DNA from: Paenibacillus tengchongensis
Lineage (GTDB): Bacteria; Bacillota; Bacilli; Paenibacillales; Paenibacillaceae
Assembly: GCF_008973665.1 (NCBI RefSeq)
Contig: NZ_WACP01000002.1
Coordinates: 558,001-622,000 of the forward strand
Length of the DNA: 64,000 bases
Direction: 5' to 3'
In this document: piece after piece, positions 52,989-63,683 of the stretch
Position numbering within the stretch: the stretch's first letter is position 1
Layout of the letters: the number at the start of each line of letters is the position of its first letter
Notes under the pieces: model-generated
Seen by the model: the letters and a program-made list of their open reading frames with translations, nothing else
Databases searched by the model: none
What the model was told of the DNA's origin: nothing
Made by a program: the position numbers and the translations under genes

Positions 52989-53770
52989 CGCCGGTCCCGT
53001 CTTTCTGAATCCGGCTCAGCCGAAGCAGCCGCGCCCAGGAAGGAATTCAGTTTTTTGCGCACCAGCTGCGGGTGATCGCCGTTCTGCAGAGCGAGAATGC
53101 CGACCATCAGCATCTCCATACTGCTCAGTTCGCTTTGGCTGCGGGATTTGATCTTGGAAGCAATGGGTAAAAAAATTAAATTAGCGCTGGCTACCCCGTA
53201 TAGCGTCGCCGTAAAGGCAACGGCAATCGAGGACCCCAGCGTGGAAGGGTCGCTCAGGCTGCCGAGCACATGGATCAGCCCCATCACGGTGCCGATGATG
53301 CCCATGGTCGGGGCGTAGCCGCCGGCCGCTTCAAAAATTTTGGCATAGCCTTCATGCTTGGCTTCTACCGCATCCATCTCCAGCTCCAGAATTTGCCGGA
53401 CCTGGCCTGGATCGTTGCCGTCGACAATAAGAAGCAGCCCTTCGCGGGTGAACGGATCGGGATGCTCCTCGGCCCGTTTCTCCAGCGCCAGCACGCCGGT
53501 ACGGCGGGTAACTGCAGACATGGCGATCAGCTCTTCGGCCTTCGCTTCATCGTCGTCTTGCCGCCGGCCAAAAGCCATGCGCAGCGCCGCGGGAACCGTG
53601 CGCAGCCGCGAAGCCGGAAAGCTGACCAGCACCGCGGCCAGCGTGCCGCCGAACACGATCAGGGCGGCGTTCGGCTGCAGCAGCCCGGAGAGGCTTCCGC
53701 CCTCCTGGAGGAAGCCGCCGACCAGGGCCGCCAGCCCGGCGAGCAGGCCGATAAGGGTGATGATATCCAT
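52985..53770 (-). CDS. motA: Flagellar stator protein MotA
   Basis: 261 residues with four membrane segments (about 3-20, 30-52, 150-172 and 182-205). The cytoplasmic loop is between TM2 and TM3, and the G-G-Y-A-P-T-M-G-I-I-G-T-V-M-G-L motif (about 147-162) includes the proline that couples proton flow to rotation. ATG 53770 follows TAGGAGTCTGAAC. It forms an operon with motB and points away from uvrB. With the chemoreceptor at 34419, this supports a motile organism. Confidence 0.94.
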   Translation of the reverse strand: MDIITLIGLLAGLAALVGGFLQEGGSLSGLLQPNAALIVFGGTLAAVLVSFPASRLRTVPAALRMAFGRRQDDDEAKAEELIAMSAVTRRTGVLALEKRAEEHPDPFTREGLLLIVDGNDPGQVRQILELEMDAVEAKHEGYAKIFEAAGGYAPTMGIIGTVMGLIHVLGSLSDPSTLGSSIAVAFTATLYGVASANLIFLPIASKIKSRSQSELSSMEMLMVGILALQNGDHPQLVRKKLNSFLGAAASAEPDSERRDRR

Positions 53771-53805
53771 GAGTTCAGACTCCTAACGTTTCTCTAAGAT
53801 AGAGT

Positions 53806-53834
53806 TTGCAACACTGTAGTCTACACTGTATAAT
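53806..53834 (+). promoter_or_regulatory. uvrB promoter
   Basis: TTGCAA (53806-53811), a 17-base spacer, then TATAAT (53829-53834). Both boxes are close to the sigma-A consensus. Predicted start of transcription is about 53841, leaving a leader of about 110 bases. Confidence 0.75.
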
Positions 53835-53839
53835 AAACG

Positions 53840-53853
53840 GGAACAAATATTCC
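53840..53853 (+). promoter_or_regulatory. LexA (DinR) operator candidate at uvrB
   Basis: GGAACAAATATTCC is palindromic at its ends and close to the Bacillus SOS box CGAACRNRYGTTYG. It differs at position 1 (G for C), at position 10 (A for G), and at the last base. It covers the predicted transcription start, the usual place for SOS control of uvrB. Regulation is inferred. Confidence 0.6.
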
Positions 53854-53950
53854 TATCCTTTTGTTTTCCGGGTTTCGTATGGACAGGAACCAATCAGAGA
53901 ACAATTATAATATATTTGTATATTTTAGACGATAGAGGGGAGACGGGCAA

Positions 53951-55942
53951 ATGAGTGATCTTGTCGTCAGTACGAAGACTTTTAAACTGGAGTCGGAGTA
54001 TACACCCCAGGGCGACCAACCCAATGCCATAAACGAGCTAGTGGAAGGCATACGGGCAGGCAAGAAGCATCAGACGCTGCTGGGCGCAACCGGTACGGGC
54101 AAGACGTTTACCATCGCACATACCATCGCCAAGCTTAACCGCCCTACGCTGGTTATTGCGCATAACAAGACGCTTGCGGCGCAGCTGGCGAGCGAATTCA
54201 AGGAGTTTTTTCCCAGCAACTCGGTCGATTACTTCGTCAGTTACTACGATTATTACCAGCCAGAAGCTTACATTCCCTCCTCTGACACCTACATCGAGAA
54301 AGATTCCAGCATCAACGAAGAGATCGACAAGCTGCGCCACTCCGCGACCAGTTCCTTGTTCGAGCGGCGCGATGTCATTATCGTAGCCAGCGTATCCTGT
54401 ATCTACGGCCTCGGTTCGCCGAAGGAGTACGGCAGCCTGCTGCTGTCGCTGCGCGTAGGAATGGAGAAGCCGCGCAACCAGCTGCTGAGCCGGCTTGTAG
54501 ACATTCAATACGAGCGCAACGACATCAACTTCGTACGCGGGACTTTCCGGGTAAGAGGCGACGTGGTGGAGATTTTTCCGGCCTCCCAGGGCGAGCATGC
54601 CATCCGCGTGGAACTGTTCGGGGATGAGATCGAGCGGATTACGGAAATCGATGTGCTGACCGGTGAACTGATCGGGGAACGCGATCATGTCGCTATTTTC
54701 CCGGCGTCCCACTTCGTTACCCAGGAGGAGACGATGCGGGTCGCTCTGGTCAATATTGAACGTGAGCTGGAGGACCGCCTGAAGGAGCTGCGCGACGCCG
54801 GCAAGCTGCTGGAAGCCCAGCGGCTGGAACAGCGGACACGGTATGATATCGAGATGATGAAGGAGGTCGGCTTCTGCTCCGGGATCGAGAACTATTCCGG
54901 ACCGCTGACCTTCCGTGAACCGGGGGCAACACCGTATACCTTAATGGACTACTTCCCCGAGGACCTGCTGATCGTCATTGACGAATCACATGTGACCCTG
55001 CCGCAGATCCGGGCCATGTACAACGGTGACCGGGCGCGCAAGACCGTGCTGGTAGAGCACGGCTTCCGCCTGCCTTCGGCGCTGGATAACCGTCCGCTGA
55101 AGTTTGAGGAGTTTGAAGAGAAGGTCGATCAGATCGTCTACGTCTCCGCTACACCGGGACCTTATGAAATGGAACATTGCGATACCATGGTAGAGCAAAT
55201 TATCCGTCCGACGGGTCTATTGGACCCGATCATTGACGTTCGCCCGACCGAAGGCCAGATCGATGATCTGATCAACGAAATTCGTGAGCGCGTTGCCCGC
55301 GATGAACGGGTACTGGTCACTACGCTGACCAAGAAGATGTCTGAAGACCTGACAGACTACTTCAAGGAGATCGGCATCAAGGTGCGCTATATGCACTCCG
55401 ATATCAAGACGCTGGAGCGGATGGCGATTCTCCGCGACCTCCGTCTCGGTACGTTCCATGTCCTCGTGGGTATAAACTTACTGAGAGAGGGCCTGGATTT
55501 GCCGGAAGTCTCACTGGTGGCGATTCTCGATGCCGACAAGGAAGGCTTCCTGCGCTCCGAGCGTTCGCTGATCCAGACGATCGGCCGTGCGGCGCGCAAC
55601 GCCGACGGCAAGGTCATCATGTACGGCGACCGGATTACCGAGTCGATGGAGATGGCGATCGGGGAGACCAAGCGCCGCCGCGCCATTCAGGAGGCTTACA
55701 ACGAGAAGCACGGTATTACGCCGACGACGATCAACAAGAAGATCCGCGATATTATCGAGGCGACCAAGGTGGCTGAATCCAAGGCCGATTATCTTACCGG
55801 CGTGGAGGGCAAGCTGAGCAAGAAGGACCGCCGCAGCCTGATGCAGCGACTGGAGGCCGAGATGAAGGAGGCCGCCAAGAACCTGCAGTTCGAGCGCGCC
55901 GCCGAGCTGCGCGACGCCCTGCTGGAGCTGCAGGCTGAGTAA
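53951..55942 (+). CDS. uvrB: Excinuclease ABC subunit B
   Basis: 663 residues. Helicase-fold damage-verification subunit of nucleotide excision repair. Walker A is G-A-T-G-T-G-K-T near 45-52; the beta-hairpin [10 protein letters not shown] near 98-107 inserts into [12 protein letters not shown] is helicase motif III. The C-terminal UVR motif (about 625-660; L-E-A-E-M-K-E-A-A) contacts UvrA or UvrC. ATG 53951 follows GAGGGGAGA. uvrA follows but is 518 bases away. Confidence 0.98.
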   Translation: MSDLVVSTKTFKLESEYTPQGDQPNAINELVEGIRAGKKHQTLLGATGTGKTFTIAHTIAKLNRPTLVIAHNKTLAAQLASEFKEFFPSNSVDYFVSYYDYYQPEAYIPSSDTYIEKDSSINEEIDKLRHSATSSLFERRDVIIVASVSCIYGLGSPKEYGSLLLSLRVGMEKPRNQLLSRLVDIQYERNDINFVRGTFRVRGDVVEIFPASQGEHAIRVELFGDEIERITEIDVLTGELIGERDHVAIFPASHFVTQEETMRVALVNIERELEDRLKELRDAGKLLEAQRLEQRTRYDIEMMKEVGFCSGIENYSGPLTFREPGATPYTLMDYFPEDLLIVIDESHVTLPQIRAMYNGDRARKTVLVEHGFRLPSALDNRPLKFEEFEEKVDQIVYVSATPGPYEMEHCDTMVEQIIRPTGLLDPIIDVRPTEGQIDDLINEIRERVARDERVLVTTLTKKMSEDLTDYFKEIGIKVRYMHSDIKTLERMAILRDLRLGTFHVLVGINLLREGLDLPEVSLVAILDADKEGFLRSERSLIQTIGRAARNADGKVIMYGDRITESMEMAIGETKRRRAIQEAYNEKHGITPTTINKKIRDIIEATKVAESKADYLTGVEGKLSKKDRRSLMQRLEAEMKEAAKNLQFERAAELRDALLELQAE

Positions 55943-56460
55943 GAGGGCATATGAGTGTTTAAGCAACGGAACGGTGCTAGAAGAGGCCGTTCCCTTTACC
56001 TCTTTTGGCTTTATGCTTATAAAAATAGATGGTCGGCATCTTGATTCACCCAGCGCATCCCGCAGGGACAGCGGCCGCCAGCTTTCCGGCTAATGCCGGA
56101 GGGAGAGCCGATACCTTTTGTTGCGCATCCCGAAGGGACAGCATACCGTTGCACACGCGAAATGTGCAACTACAGCACTTGGTTTACAAGTAACATTGTG
56201 CGCATCCCGGAGGGACAGCACTCCGTTGCACACACGAAGTGTGCAACACCCACCCAGGACGCCGAAAGATCAGCGGTCCCGTCAGGGATAAGCGCTCCAT
56301 TGCACACAGTAGCTAAATCCGTCCCGCCGTAACTTCTTCGCCAACCTTGCGGGTGTCCAGAGGGCGCAGCCCTTGGGGCCCTCCCTTGGAAGGGAGGGTT
56401 TGGGAGGGATCGAAAATAATTCAAAAGATTTTGGTATTTCACATTGGGAGGTTGTATCCG
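55943..56460. repeat. uvrB-uvrA spacer: array of hairpin repeats
   Basis: No gene. An imperfect repeat of the form ATCCCGNAGGGACAGC, then NNTCCGTTGCACAC, then NCGAANTGTGCAAC occurs at about 56053 (first half), 56093 (degenerate), 56123-56170 (complete), 56200-56247 (complete) and 56276-56307 (degenerate). Each complete copy has two hairpins, TCCC/GGGA and GTTGCACA/TGTGCAAC. A GC-rich tract at 56351-56410 (GGGCGCAGCCC, then CCCTCCC-TTGGAA-GGGAGGG) is a separate repeat-like block. A short open frame over the array is judged non-coding. The leftmost part holds a weak terminator for uvrB. Confidence 0.7.
55968..56005 (+). terminator. Weak terminator after uvrB
   Basis: GGAACGG (55968-55974) and CCGTTCC (55987-55993), followed by the T/C-rich CTTTACCTCTTTT. 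The T-run is interrupted. Confidence 0.45.
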
Positions 56461-59334
56461 TTGGCGAATGAAAACATAGTAATCAAAGGCGCGCGAGCGC
56501 ATAATCTCAAGAACATCGACGTGACGATTCCGCGTGACCGCTTCGTCGTGCTGACGGGACTTAGCGGCTCGGGCAAATCCTCGCTGGCTTTCGACACGAT
56601 CTATGCCGAAGGCCAGCGCCGTTATGTCGAATCCCTCTCTGCCTACGCCCGCCAGTTCCTGGGTCAGATGGAGAAGCCGGATGTCGATTCGATTGACGGC
56701 TTGTCGCCGGCGATTTCCATCGACCAGAAGACCACCAGCCGCAATCCGCGGTCTACGGTAGGTACCGTCACCGAGATTTACGATTATCTGCGGCTGCTGT
56801 TCGCGCGGATCGGCCATCCGCATTGCCCGGATCACGGGATTGAGATTACCTCGCAGACCGTCGAGCAGATGGTGGACCGGATTATGCAGTATCCCGAGAA
56901 GACGAGACTGCAGATTCTGGCGCCGGTGATTTCCGGCCGCAAGGGTGAGCACAAGGGTGTCTTCAGCGACATCGCCAAGCAGGGCTTTGTCCGGGTACGG
57001 GTGGACGGTGAGCTGCGGGAAGTTACCGAGGAAATCGAACTCGAGAAAAATAAGAAGCATACCATAGAAGTGGTAGTCGACCGTATTGTGATTAAAGAAG
57101 ATGTCCAGACCCGCTTGACGGATTCCCTGGAAATGGCGCTCAAGATGTCGGGCGGCCAGATTCTGGTTGATATTATCGGCCAGGAGGAGCTGTTGTTCAG
57201 CTCCAACTTCGCCTGCCCGGTGTGCGGATTCAGTATCGAGGAGCTGGCGCCGCGGATGTTCTCGTTCAACAGCCCGTTTGGCGCTTGCCCGGAATGCGAC
57301 GGCCTAGGCATGAATATGGTGGTCGATCCTGAACTGCTTATCCCCGATCCGGAGAAATCGGTGGAAGAAGGGGCGTTTCTGGCCTGGACAGGCAGCACGT
57401 CGAACTATTATCCGCAGTTTCTGAAATCGGTCTGCGAGCATTTCAAGATTCCGCAGAATGTTCCGGTCAGTACACTGACTCCGGAGCAGATGAACAAGCT
57501 GATGTACGGAACCGGCAGTGAGAAGATCCGCTTCCGGTATGAGAACGATTTTGGCCAGCGCAAGGATGCGCTTGTGGCCTTTGAAGGAATCGTGCCGAAT
57601 CTGGAGCGGAGATACCGCGAGACAGCTTCAGAAGGCATCCGTGAATTTATTGAAGGATTTATGAGTGCCAAGCCTTGCAATACCTGCAAAGGCAAACGTC
57701 TGAAGAAGGAAATTCTCGCGGTGACGATCAACGACCGCAATGTGGCTGACGTAACCGATTTGTCGATCGGAGATGCCCAGGAATTCTTCAAGAATATCAG
57801 CTTGACCGAGAAGGAACAGTCCATTGCGCATCTGATCCTCAAAGAAATCAGCAGCCGTCTGGGCTTCCTCGTCAACGTAGGGCTCAATTATTTGACGCTC
57901 AGCCGCTCGGCGGGCTCGCTCTCCGGCGGAGAAGCGCAGCGTATCCGGCTGGCCACGCAAATCGGCTCCAGCCTGATGGGCGTGTTATACATTCTCGACG
58001 AGCCGAGCATCGGGCTGCACCAGCGGGACAACGACCGCCTGATTGCCACCCTCGGCCATATGCGCGATCTCGGCAATACGCTGATCGTGGTCGAGCATGA
58101 CGAGGATACGATGCTGGCCTCGGACTATATTATCGACATTGGACCGGGTGCGGGGATACATGGCGGACAGGTCATCTCCCAGGGTACGCCGCAGGAGATA
58201 ATGGACGATCCGAAATCGCTGACCGGACAGTATTTGAGCGGACGCAGATTCATCCCGGTCAATCTCAAGCGCCGGGCCACGGATGACCGCTGGATTGAAA
58301 TCCGCGGCGCCAAGGAGAACAACCTGAAGAACGTCAATGTGAAGATTCCGCTCGGTGTATTCACTGCGGTGACCGGGGTCTCCGGCTCGGGCAAATCGTC
58401 GCTGGTCAACGAGATTCTGTACAAGAGTCTGGCCCGCCAGCTGAACCGTGCGGTTAAGGTCCGTCCGGGTGCGCACAAGGAAATCCGCGGCCTGGAGCAT
58501 CTGGACAAGGTCATCGATATCGACCAGTCGCCGATCGGCCGCACACCACGCTCCAATCCGGCCACATACACCGGCGTATTTGACGATATCCGCGATCTTT
58601 ATGCCAAGACCAATGAAGCCAAGATCCGCGGCTACCAGAAGGGCCGCTTCAGCTTCAATATCAAGGGCGGCCGGTGCGAAGCCTGCAAGGGCGACGGCAT
58701 CATCAAGATCGAGATGCACTTCCTGCCCGATGTATACGTTCCTTGCGAAGTCTGCAAGGGCAAGCGGTACAACCGGGAGACGCTGGAAGTGAAATACAAG
58801 GGCAAGAGCATTGCCGATGTGCTGGAAATGACGGTGGAGGATGCTACGGAATTCTTCCAAAACATCCCAAAAATTCACCGCAAGCTGCAGACGCTGCTTG
58901 ACGTCGGTCTGGGCTACATTAAGATTGGCCAGCCGGGAACGACATTGTCCGGCGGCGAAGCGCAGCGCGTGAAGCTGGCTTCCGAGCTGTACCGCCGCAG
59001 CACCGGCAAGACGCTGTATATCCTCGACGAGCCGACTACAGGTCTGCATGTGGATGATATCGGCCGTCTGCTTGAAGTGCTGCACCGGCTGGTAGACTCC
59101 GGCGAGTCTGTGTTGGTGATCGAGCATAACCTGGATGTTATTAAGACTGCCGACCATATCATTGATATGGGACCGGAAGGCGGCAGCGGCGGCGGCACGG
59201 TGCTGGCGACCGGCACACCGGAGAAGCTGATTACGGTGGAGGAATCCTACACCGGCCGCTACCTGAAGCCTATCCTGCTCCGTGATACGGAGCGGACGAA
59301 GGCGCTGGAGCTGGAGCCGACGAAATCAGTGTAA
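56461..59334 (+). CDS. uvrA: Excinuclease ABC subunit A
   Basis: 957 residues. DNA damage recognition ATPase with two ABC modules: Walker [11 protein letters not shown] near 33 and G-V-S-G-S-G-K-S-S near 642, and signatures [11 protein letters not shown] and [11 protein letters not shown]. Zinc fingers are at about 252-282 and the C-E-A-C/C-E-V-C pair at about 738-765. TTG 56461 follows GGGAGG by 9 bases and gives the normal start A-N-E-N-I-V-I-K-G; a 38-residue in-frame extension upstream lies in repeat DNA and is rejected. Confidence 0.97.
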   Translation: MANENIVIKGARAHNLKNIDVTIPRDRFVVLTGLSGSGKSSLAFDTIYAEGQRRYVESLSAYARQFLGQMEKPDVDSIDGLSPAISIDQKTTSRNPRSTVGTVTEIYDYLRLLFARIGHPHCPDHGIEITSQTVEQMVDRIMQYPEKTRLQILAPVISGRKGEHKGVFSDIAKQGFVRVRVDGELREVTEEIELEKNKKHTIEVVVDRIVIKEDVQTRLTDSLEMALKMSGGQILVDIIGQEELLFSSNFACPVCGFSIEELAPRMFSFNSPFGACPECDGLGMNMVVDPELLIPDPEKSVEEGAFLAWTGSTSNYYPQFLKSVCEHFKIPQNVPVSTLTPEQMNKLMYGTGSEKIRFRYENDFGQRKDALVAFEGIVPNLERRYRETASEGIREFIEGFMSAKPCNTCKGKRLKKEILAVTINDRNVADVTDLSIGDAQEFFKNISLTEKEQSIAHLILKEISSRLGFLVNVGLNYLTLSRSAGSLSGGEAQRIRLATQIGSSLMGVLYILDEPSIGLHQRDNDRLIATLGHMRDLGNTLIVVEHDEDTMLASDYIIDIGPGAGIHGGQVISQGTPQEIMDDPKSLTGQYLSGRRFIPVNLKRRATDDRWIEIRGAKENNLKNVNVKIPLGVFTAVTGVSGSGKSSLVNEILYKSLARQLNRAVKVRPGAHKEIRGLEHLDKVIDIDQSPIGRTPRSNPATYTGVFDDIRDLYAKTNEAKIRGYQKGRFSFNIKGGRCEACKGDGIIKIEMHFLPDVYVPCEVCKGKRYNRETLEVKYKGKSIADVLEMTVEDATEFFQNIPKIHRKLQTLLDVGLGYIKIGQPGTTLSGGEAQRVKLASELYRRSTGKTLYILDEPTTGLHVDDIGRLLEVLHRLVDSGESVLVIEHNLDVIKTADHIIDMGPEGGSGGGTVLATGTPEKLITVEESYTGRYLKPILLRDTERTKALELEPTKSV

Positions 59335-59345
59335 CGAAAAATAAG

Positions 59346-59375
59346 AAAGGCCGCGGCACAATGCCGTGGCCTTTT
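59346..59375 (+). terminator. uvrA terminator
   Basis: AAAGGCCGCGGCA and TGCCGTGGCCTTT pair (one G-U) with a short loop, then TTG after five T. Confidence 0.9.
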
Positions 59376-59407
59376 TGCCGCGTAGGGGGTCTGCCCATAC
59401 GTAAACA

Positions 59408-59456
59408 CAATAATCCCCCGCTCAGATCAAGGGGGCTGAGCGGGGGATTATTTTTG
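59408..59456. terminator. Bidirectional terminator uvrA/rfbC
   Basis: AATAATCCCCCGCTCA and TGAGCGGGGGATTATT form a perfect 16-base-pair stem with TTTTTG on the + strand. It lies directly after the rfbC stop and downstream of a separate uvrA terminator. Confidence 0.9.
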
Positions 59457-60011
59457 CTAATACACAAAATTATGCTTGGAATCCTTGAGCAAAGGTGCCT
59501 GTTCATCCTTGGCCGACAATACCGGCTGAATGTCCATAGGCCATTCTACGCCGATCTCCGGATCATTCCACAGAATGCCGCCGTCGCATTCCGGTGCGTA
59601 CAGCTCATCGCATTTGTACTGGACCTCTACATCCTCCGTCAGTGTCATGAACCCATGGGCAAAGCCTTTGGGAATCAGCAGCTGTTTCTTATTCTCTGCA
59701 GTCAGTTCAATCCCGAACCACTGGCCGTAAGTAGGACTGCCCCGGCGGATGTCGACGGCTACATCAAAGATTGCTCCTTGTGTGCAGCGGACAAGCTTCG
59801 TTTGGGCTTTGGGATCAGTCTGAAAATGCAGCCCGCGCAGTGTCCCTTTGGCAGCCGAGAAGGACTGATTATCCTGTACAAATTGTAGCTTCAGCCCCTG
59901 CTGCTGGAACTTCGCTTCGCTGTAAGTCTCCATGAACCAGCCCCGGTGATCGCCGAAAACGGCCGGTTCAACAACCAGAACGCCTTCCAGATTCGTTTGG
60001 GTGAATTTCAT
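59457..60011 (-). CDS. rfbC: dTDP-4-dehydrorhamnose 3,5-epimerase RfbC
   Basis: 184 residues, cupin fold, the third step of dTDP-rhamnose synthesis. L-R-G-L-H-F-Q near residues 58-64 holds the catalytic histidine H62; G-F-A-H-G-F near 117-122 and Y-K-C-D-E-L-Y near 132-138 are conserved. ATG 60011 gives the canonical start M-K-F-T-Q-T; the longer reading overlaps rfbA and lacks the fold. The ribosome binding site is weak. It follows rfbA by 20 bases. Confidence 0.93.
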   Translation of the reverse strand: MKFTQTNLEGVLVVEPAVFGDHRGWFMETYSEAKFQQQGLKLQFVQDNQSFSAAKGTLRGLHFQTDPKAQTKLVRCTQGAIFDVAVDIRRGSPTYGQWFGIELTAENKKQLLIPKGFAHGFMTLTEDVEVQYKCDELYAPECDGGILWNDPEIGVEWPMDIQPVLSAKDEQAPLLKDSKHNFVY

Positions 60012-60031
60012 CGCAGTCACTCGCTTCGCTT

Positions 60032-60910
60032 TTAATATTGGATTTTCCCGGTGGCTACCTTGATCAGATATTGTCCATACCCGGTCTTGCTCAGCTTCTG
60101 CCCGCATTCCAGCAGATGCTCTTTCGTAATCCATCCGTTAATATATGCAATTTCTTCCGGCGCGGAGATCTTGATGCCCTGATGATCTTCAATAGTCCGC
60201 ACAAAATTGGTCGCGTCAACCAGACTTTGATGCGTTCCGGTATCCAGCCAGGTAAAGCCGCGGCCCAGCAGGGCCACGTCCAGCTCGCCCATTTTCAGAT
60301 AAGCTTCGTTGATCGAAGTGATCTCAAGCTCGCCCCGAGGTGATGGCTTAACTTCTTTAGCCAGAGACACTACGCGGTTATCATAGAAATAGAGCCCGGT
60401 AATGGCGTAATTGGATTTTGGATGCTCAGGTTTCTCCTCTACGCTAAGCACCTTGCCGTCGGCATCGAATTCGACTACGCCGAAGCGTTCGGGGTCCGTT
60501 ACGTGATAGCCGAATACAGTGGCACCGTGTTTTTTCGCGGCTGCTTTTTTGAGAAGTTTGGTCATGCCGTTCCCATAATAAATGTTATCTCCAAGGATCA
60601 TGGCGACAGAGTCATCGCCAATAAAGGACTCCCCCAAAAGAAACGCCTGCGCCAACCCGTCCGGACTGGGCTGAACAGTGTACTGCAGCGAAATCCCAAA
60701 GTGTGAACCGTCGCCGAACAGGTTTTCAAAACGCGGTGTATCTTCTTCAGTAGAGATTATGAGAATGTCTCTAATGCCTGCCAGCATCAGGGTAGACAAC
60801 GGGTAGTAAATCATCGGCTTATCGTAAACCGGCAGCAATTGTTTGCTCGTTACCATCGTAAGAGGATAAAGACGGGAACCGCTTCCTCCCGCAAGAATTA
60901 TGCCTTTCAT
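60032..60910 (-). CDS. rfbA: Glucose-1-phosphate thymidylyltransferase RfbA
   Basis: 292 residues, the first step of dTDP-rhamnose synthesis. [11 protein letters not shown] near residues 8-18 is the nucleotide-binding loop, E-K-P near 161-163 the sugar-phosphate site, and G-D-N-I-Y-Y-G near 109-115 the metal site. ATG 60910 follows AAGGAGAG. rfbB and rfbD, needed to complete the pathway, are not in the window. It is divergent from the U32 gene. Confidence 0.95.
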   Translation of the reverse strand: MKGIILAGGSGSRLYPLTMVTSKQLLPVYDKPMIYYPLSTLMLAGIRDILIISTEEDTPRFENLFGDGSHFGISLQYTVQPSPDGLAQAFLLGESFIGDDSVAMILGDNIYYGNGMTKLLKKAAAKKHGATVFGYHVTDPERFGVVEFDADGKVLSVEEKPEHPKSNYAITGLYFYDNRVVSLAKEVKPSPRGELEITSINEAYLKMGELDVALLGRGFTWLDTGTHQSLVDATNFVRTIEDHQGIKISAPEEIAYINGWITKEHLLECGQKLSKTGYGQYLIKVATGKIQY

Positions 60911-61149
60911 ACAGAACGATCTCTCCTTGCATGATATGAATTCCGGTATGGGTATATCCTGATTACACTTGATATTTTACGCTGCGGATTCTTGATCTGT
61001 CCATTGAAGAAAGGACTTTCCAGATGGAAGGTTAGAAATAGATAACCAAAGCTTGCTAAATTACTGGTAGACCACTGTGATATTTGATACAATTAATAAG
61101 TTACAGGTATGGAAATGACCCGCCACTGCGGCGGTTTAGGAGGATATAA

Positions 61150-63669
61150 ATGAACAAGCAAGACATACGCAGGGAAGACGTGGAGCTGCTGGCTCCGGCC
61201 GGGGACTGGGACTGCATGCGTGCGGCGGTGGCCAACGGGGCGGATGCCGTCTTTTTTGGCGTAGAGAAGTTTAATGCCCGGGCGAGAGCGAATAATTTCC
61301 GGATGGACGAGCTGCCGGAGATTATGGCTTTTCTGCACAGCTATGGTGTAAAAGGGTTTCTGACCTTCAATATATTAGTCTTTGAAAATGAACTGCAGGA
61401 TGCCAAGGAATTGATCGATGCTTGTGTGGATGCCGGTGTAGATGCAGTTATCGTACAGGATCTGGGTCTGGTAAAAATGATCCGCGAGATTTCGCCCGAT
61501 TTTCCGATTCACGGTTCTACGCAGATGACCATTACCTCTCCGGAGGCGGTCGAGTTTACTAAGCCTTTTGAAATTGAGCGCGTTGTGCTTGGCCGCGAGA
61601 ACAACCTGAAGCAAATCCGGACGATCGGCGAGCAAGCCCGCCTGCCGATGGAAGTATTTGTACACGGGGCACTGTGTGTCTCTTACTCGGGTCAGTGTCT
61701 GACCTCGGAAATGTGGGGTGGCCGCTCGGCGAACCGCGGGGAATGCGCCCAGGCGTGCCGCCTTCCATACGACTTGATGGTGGACGGTGAAGTGAAGCCG
61801 ATGGGTGACATCGCTTATCTGCTTTCGCCTAAAGACTTGGCAGCCATTGATCTGATGCCAGAATTAATTGAAGCGGGCGTCACTTCCTTCAAAATTGAAG
61901 GCAGACTCAAGAGTCCTGAATATGTAGCCAACGTAGTAGGCAAATACCGCAAAGCGATCGACCGTTATTTTGACGGGGAATGGTCCAAGCCGACCAAAGA
62001 GGAAATGCGTGAGCTGCAGCAAAGCTTCTCCCGCGGTTTTACCCACGGTTTCCTGGAAGGCACGAATAACAAGAAGCTGGTGGACGGGAGCTTCCCGAAA
62101 AGCCGGGGCGTCTATCTGGGCACAGTTGAGCAGATTCTCCGCGACGGTGTTGTCTGCAAAATCAATGCGCCGCTGAAGCGGGGCGACGGTATTGTGTTTG
62201 ACGCCGGCGATCCGACCAAGAAGGAAGAAGGCGGCCGCGTGTACGATCTGCGCCGCAAAGGCGTGAAGCTGGAAGGCGAAGCCGGAGAAGGCTGGATCAT
62301 TGACATTGTGCCTGGCCGCAATGACGTTGACCTGCGCCGCTTGCATGTCGGGGACCGCATCTGGAAGACGAATGACCCGGCGCTGGATAAGGCGCTGCGC
62401 CAGACCTTTGAGACCGAGAAGCCGTACCGCGTCTTCCCGGTGCATGTCCAGGTCTCCGGCCGGGCCGGCGAGCCGCTGTCCACGTGGTGGACCGATGTGC
62501 AGAAGGGCATTACGGTCCAGGTCGACTCGGAGCTGCCGTTGGATACTGCGCAGAAGCGTCCGATGGATGCCGTTCTGCTGGAAGAGCAGTTCGGCCGCCT
62601 CGGCGGCACGATATTCCAGCTCGAGGGACTTACGTCGGAGCTGGAAGGTGACGTGATCGTGCCGATGCGCGAGCTGAACAGCATCCGCCGCCGCGCGGTG
62701 GAGCTGCTTGCGGGCGAGCGCCCGAAGCCGCCCGTCTACGTGAAACGGGCGGCTGAGGTGTACGGCGACGCTGCCCACCGGGGCGCCGCCGCCGTGCGCG
62801 GTGAAGCAGAGCTCACCGCGCTGTGCCGCAGCCTGCCGCAGGTGCAGGCTGCGCTCGAGGCCGGCGTGAAGAGCATCTACGCCGACTTCGAGTTCATCAA
62901 GCAGTTCCCGGCGGCGGTGGACGCCGTACGGGCGGCCGGCGCTTCAATCGCGCTGGCGACGCCACGGATTCATATGCCCGGCGAGAATGGCTACCACGCG
63001 AACATCCTGCGTTTGCAGCCGGATGCCGTGCTGGTACGCAATACCGGCGCGCTGTATTATTACCTGCGCCGCCGCCAGGAGCAGCCGGATGCCGTACATC
63101 CGCGCCTGATCGGCGACTTCTCGCTGAATATCGCCAACCATAAGGCGGTCGATCTGTTCCTGGAGGCCGGCTGCGATATGGTTACGCCGTCCTACGATCT
63201 GAACATTCAACAGATGGTCGATCTGCTGGGACATAGTGACACCTCGCGGATGGAGGTTGTCATCCATCAGCATCTGCCGATGTTCCACACCGAACACTGT
63301 GTCTACTGCACCTTCCTCAGTGAAGGTACAGATTACACGAACTGCGGCCGTCCATGCGAAGACCATCGCGCTTCCCTGCAGGACCGCATCGGCATGTCCC
63401 ATCCGGTACGTGTGGACGAAGGTTGCCGCAACACCGTCTACAACGCCGTCGAGCAGTCAGGTGCGGAATACTTGAACAATTTCAAAGAGCTTGGCGTATC
63501 CTCCTACCGGGTTGAATTCCTGGAAGAGACTCCGGAACAGGTTGCTGAGGTGATCAGCCTGTACAGACGGGCGCTCCGTGGGGAGATTTCGGGAACACAG
63601 GTCTGGAAGACGCTGAAGGCGACCAATCAGCTCGGGGTTACGCGCGGGCAGCTGGTGAATGCGAAATAA
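61150..63669 (+). CDS. Large U32-family protein (RlhA-like, DUF3656)
   Basis: 839 residues. The U32 core (about 10-300) starts E-L-L-A-P-A-G-D-W-D-C and contains the cysteine cluster C-V-S-Y-S-G-Q-C near 174-181 with C-A-Q-A-C near 198-202, the likely iron-sulfur ligands. A middle DUF3656-type region (about 300-560) follows, then a second U32-like part whose C-terminal cysteines are near 716-737. This long form resembles RlhA, which hydroxylates 23S rRNA cytidine in E. coli, more than the short U32 pair (TrhP type). The peptidase name is historical. ATG 61150 follows TAGGAGGA. It is monocistronic, with its own terminator. Confidence 0.85.
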   Translation: MNKQDIRREDVELLAPAGDWDCMRAAVANGADAVFFGVEKFNARARANNFRMDELPEIMAFLHSYGVKGFLTFNILVFENELQDAKELIDACVDAGVDAVIVQDLGLVKMIREISPDFPIHGSTQMTITSPEAVEFTKPFEIERVVLGRENNLKQIRTIGEQARLPMEVFVHGALCVSYSGQCLTSEMWGGRSANRGECAQACRLPYDLMVDGEVKPMGDIAYLLSPKDLAAIDLMPELIEAGVTSFKIEGRLKSPEYVANVVGKYRKAIDRYFDGEWSKPTKEEMRELQQSFSRGFTHGFLEGTNNKKLVDGSFPKSRGVYLGTVEQILRDGVVCKINAPLKRGDGIVFDAGDPTKKEEGGRVYDLRRKGVKLEGEAGEGWIIDIVPGRNDVDLRRLHVGDRIWKTNDPALDKALRQTFETEKPYRVFPVHVQVSGRAGEPLSTWWTDVQKGITVQVDSELPLDTAQKRPMDAVLLEEQFGRLGGTIFQLEGLTSELEGDVIVPMRELNSIRRRAVELLAGERPKPPVYVKRAAEVYGDAAHRGAAAVRGEAELTALCRSLPQVQAALEAGVKSIYADFEFIKQFPAAVDAVRAAGASIALATPRIHMPGENGYHANILRLQPDAVLVRNTGALYYYLRRRQEQPDAVHPRLIGDFSLNIANHKAVDLFLEAGCDMVTPSYDLNIQQMVDLLGHSDTSRMEVVIHQHLPMFHTEHCVYCTFLSEGTDYTNCGRPCEDHRASLQDRIGMSHPVRVDEGCRNTVYNAVEQSGAEYLNNFKELGVSSYRVEFLEETPEQVAEVISLYRRALRGEISGTQVWKTLKATNQLGVTRGQLVNAK

Positions 63670-63683
63670 CTTGGGTTGATATT

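Noticed and set aside
56093..56332. 79-codon frame over the uvrB-uvrA repeats
   Set aside because: It is generated by the repeated hairpin units (the repeat gives the same peptide phrase more than once) and has no ribosome binding site.
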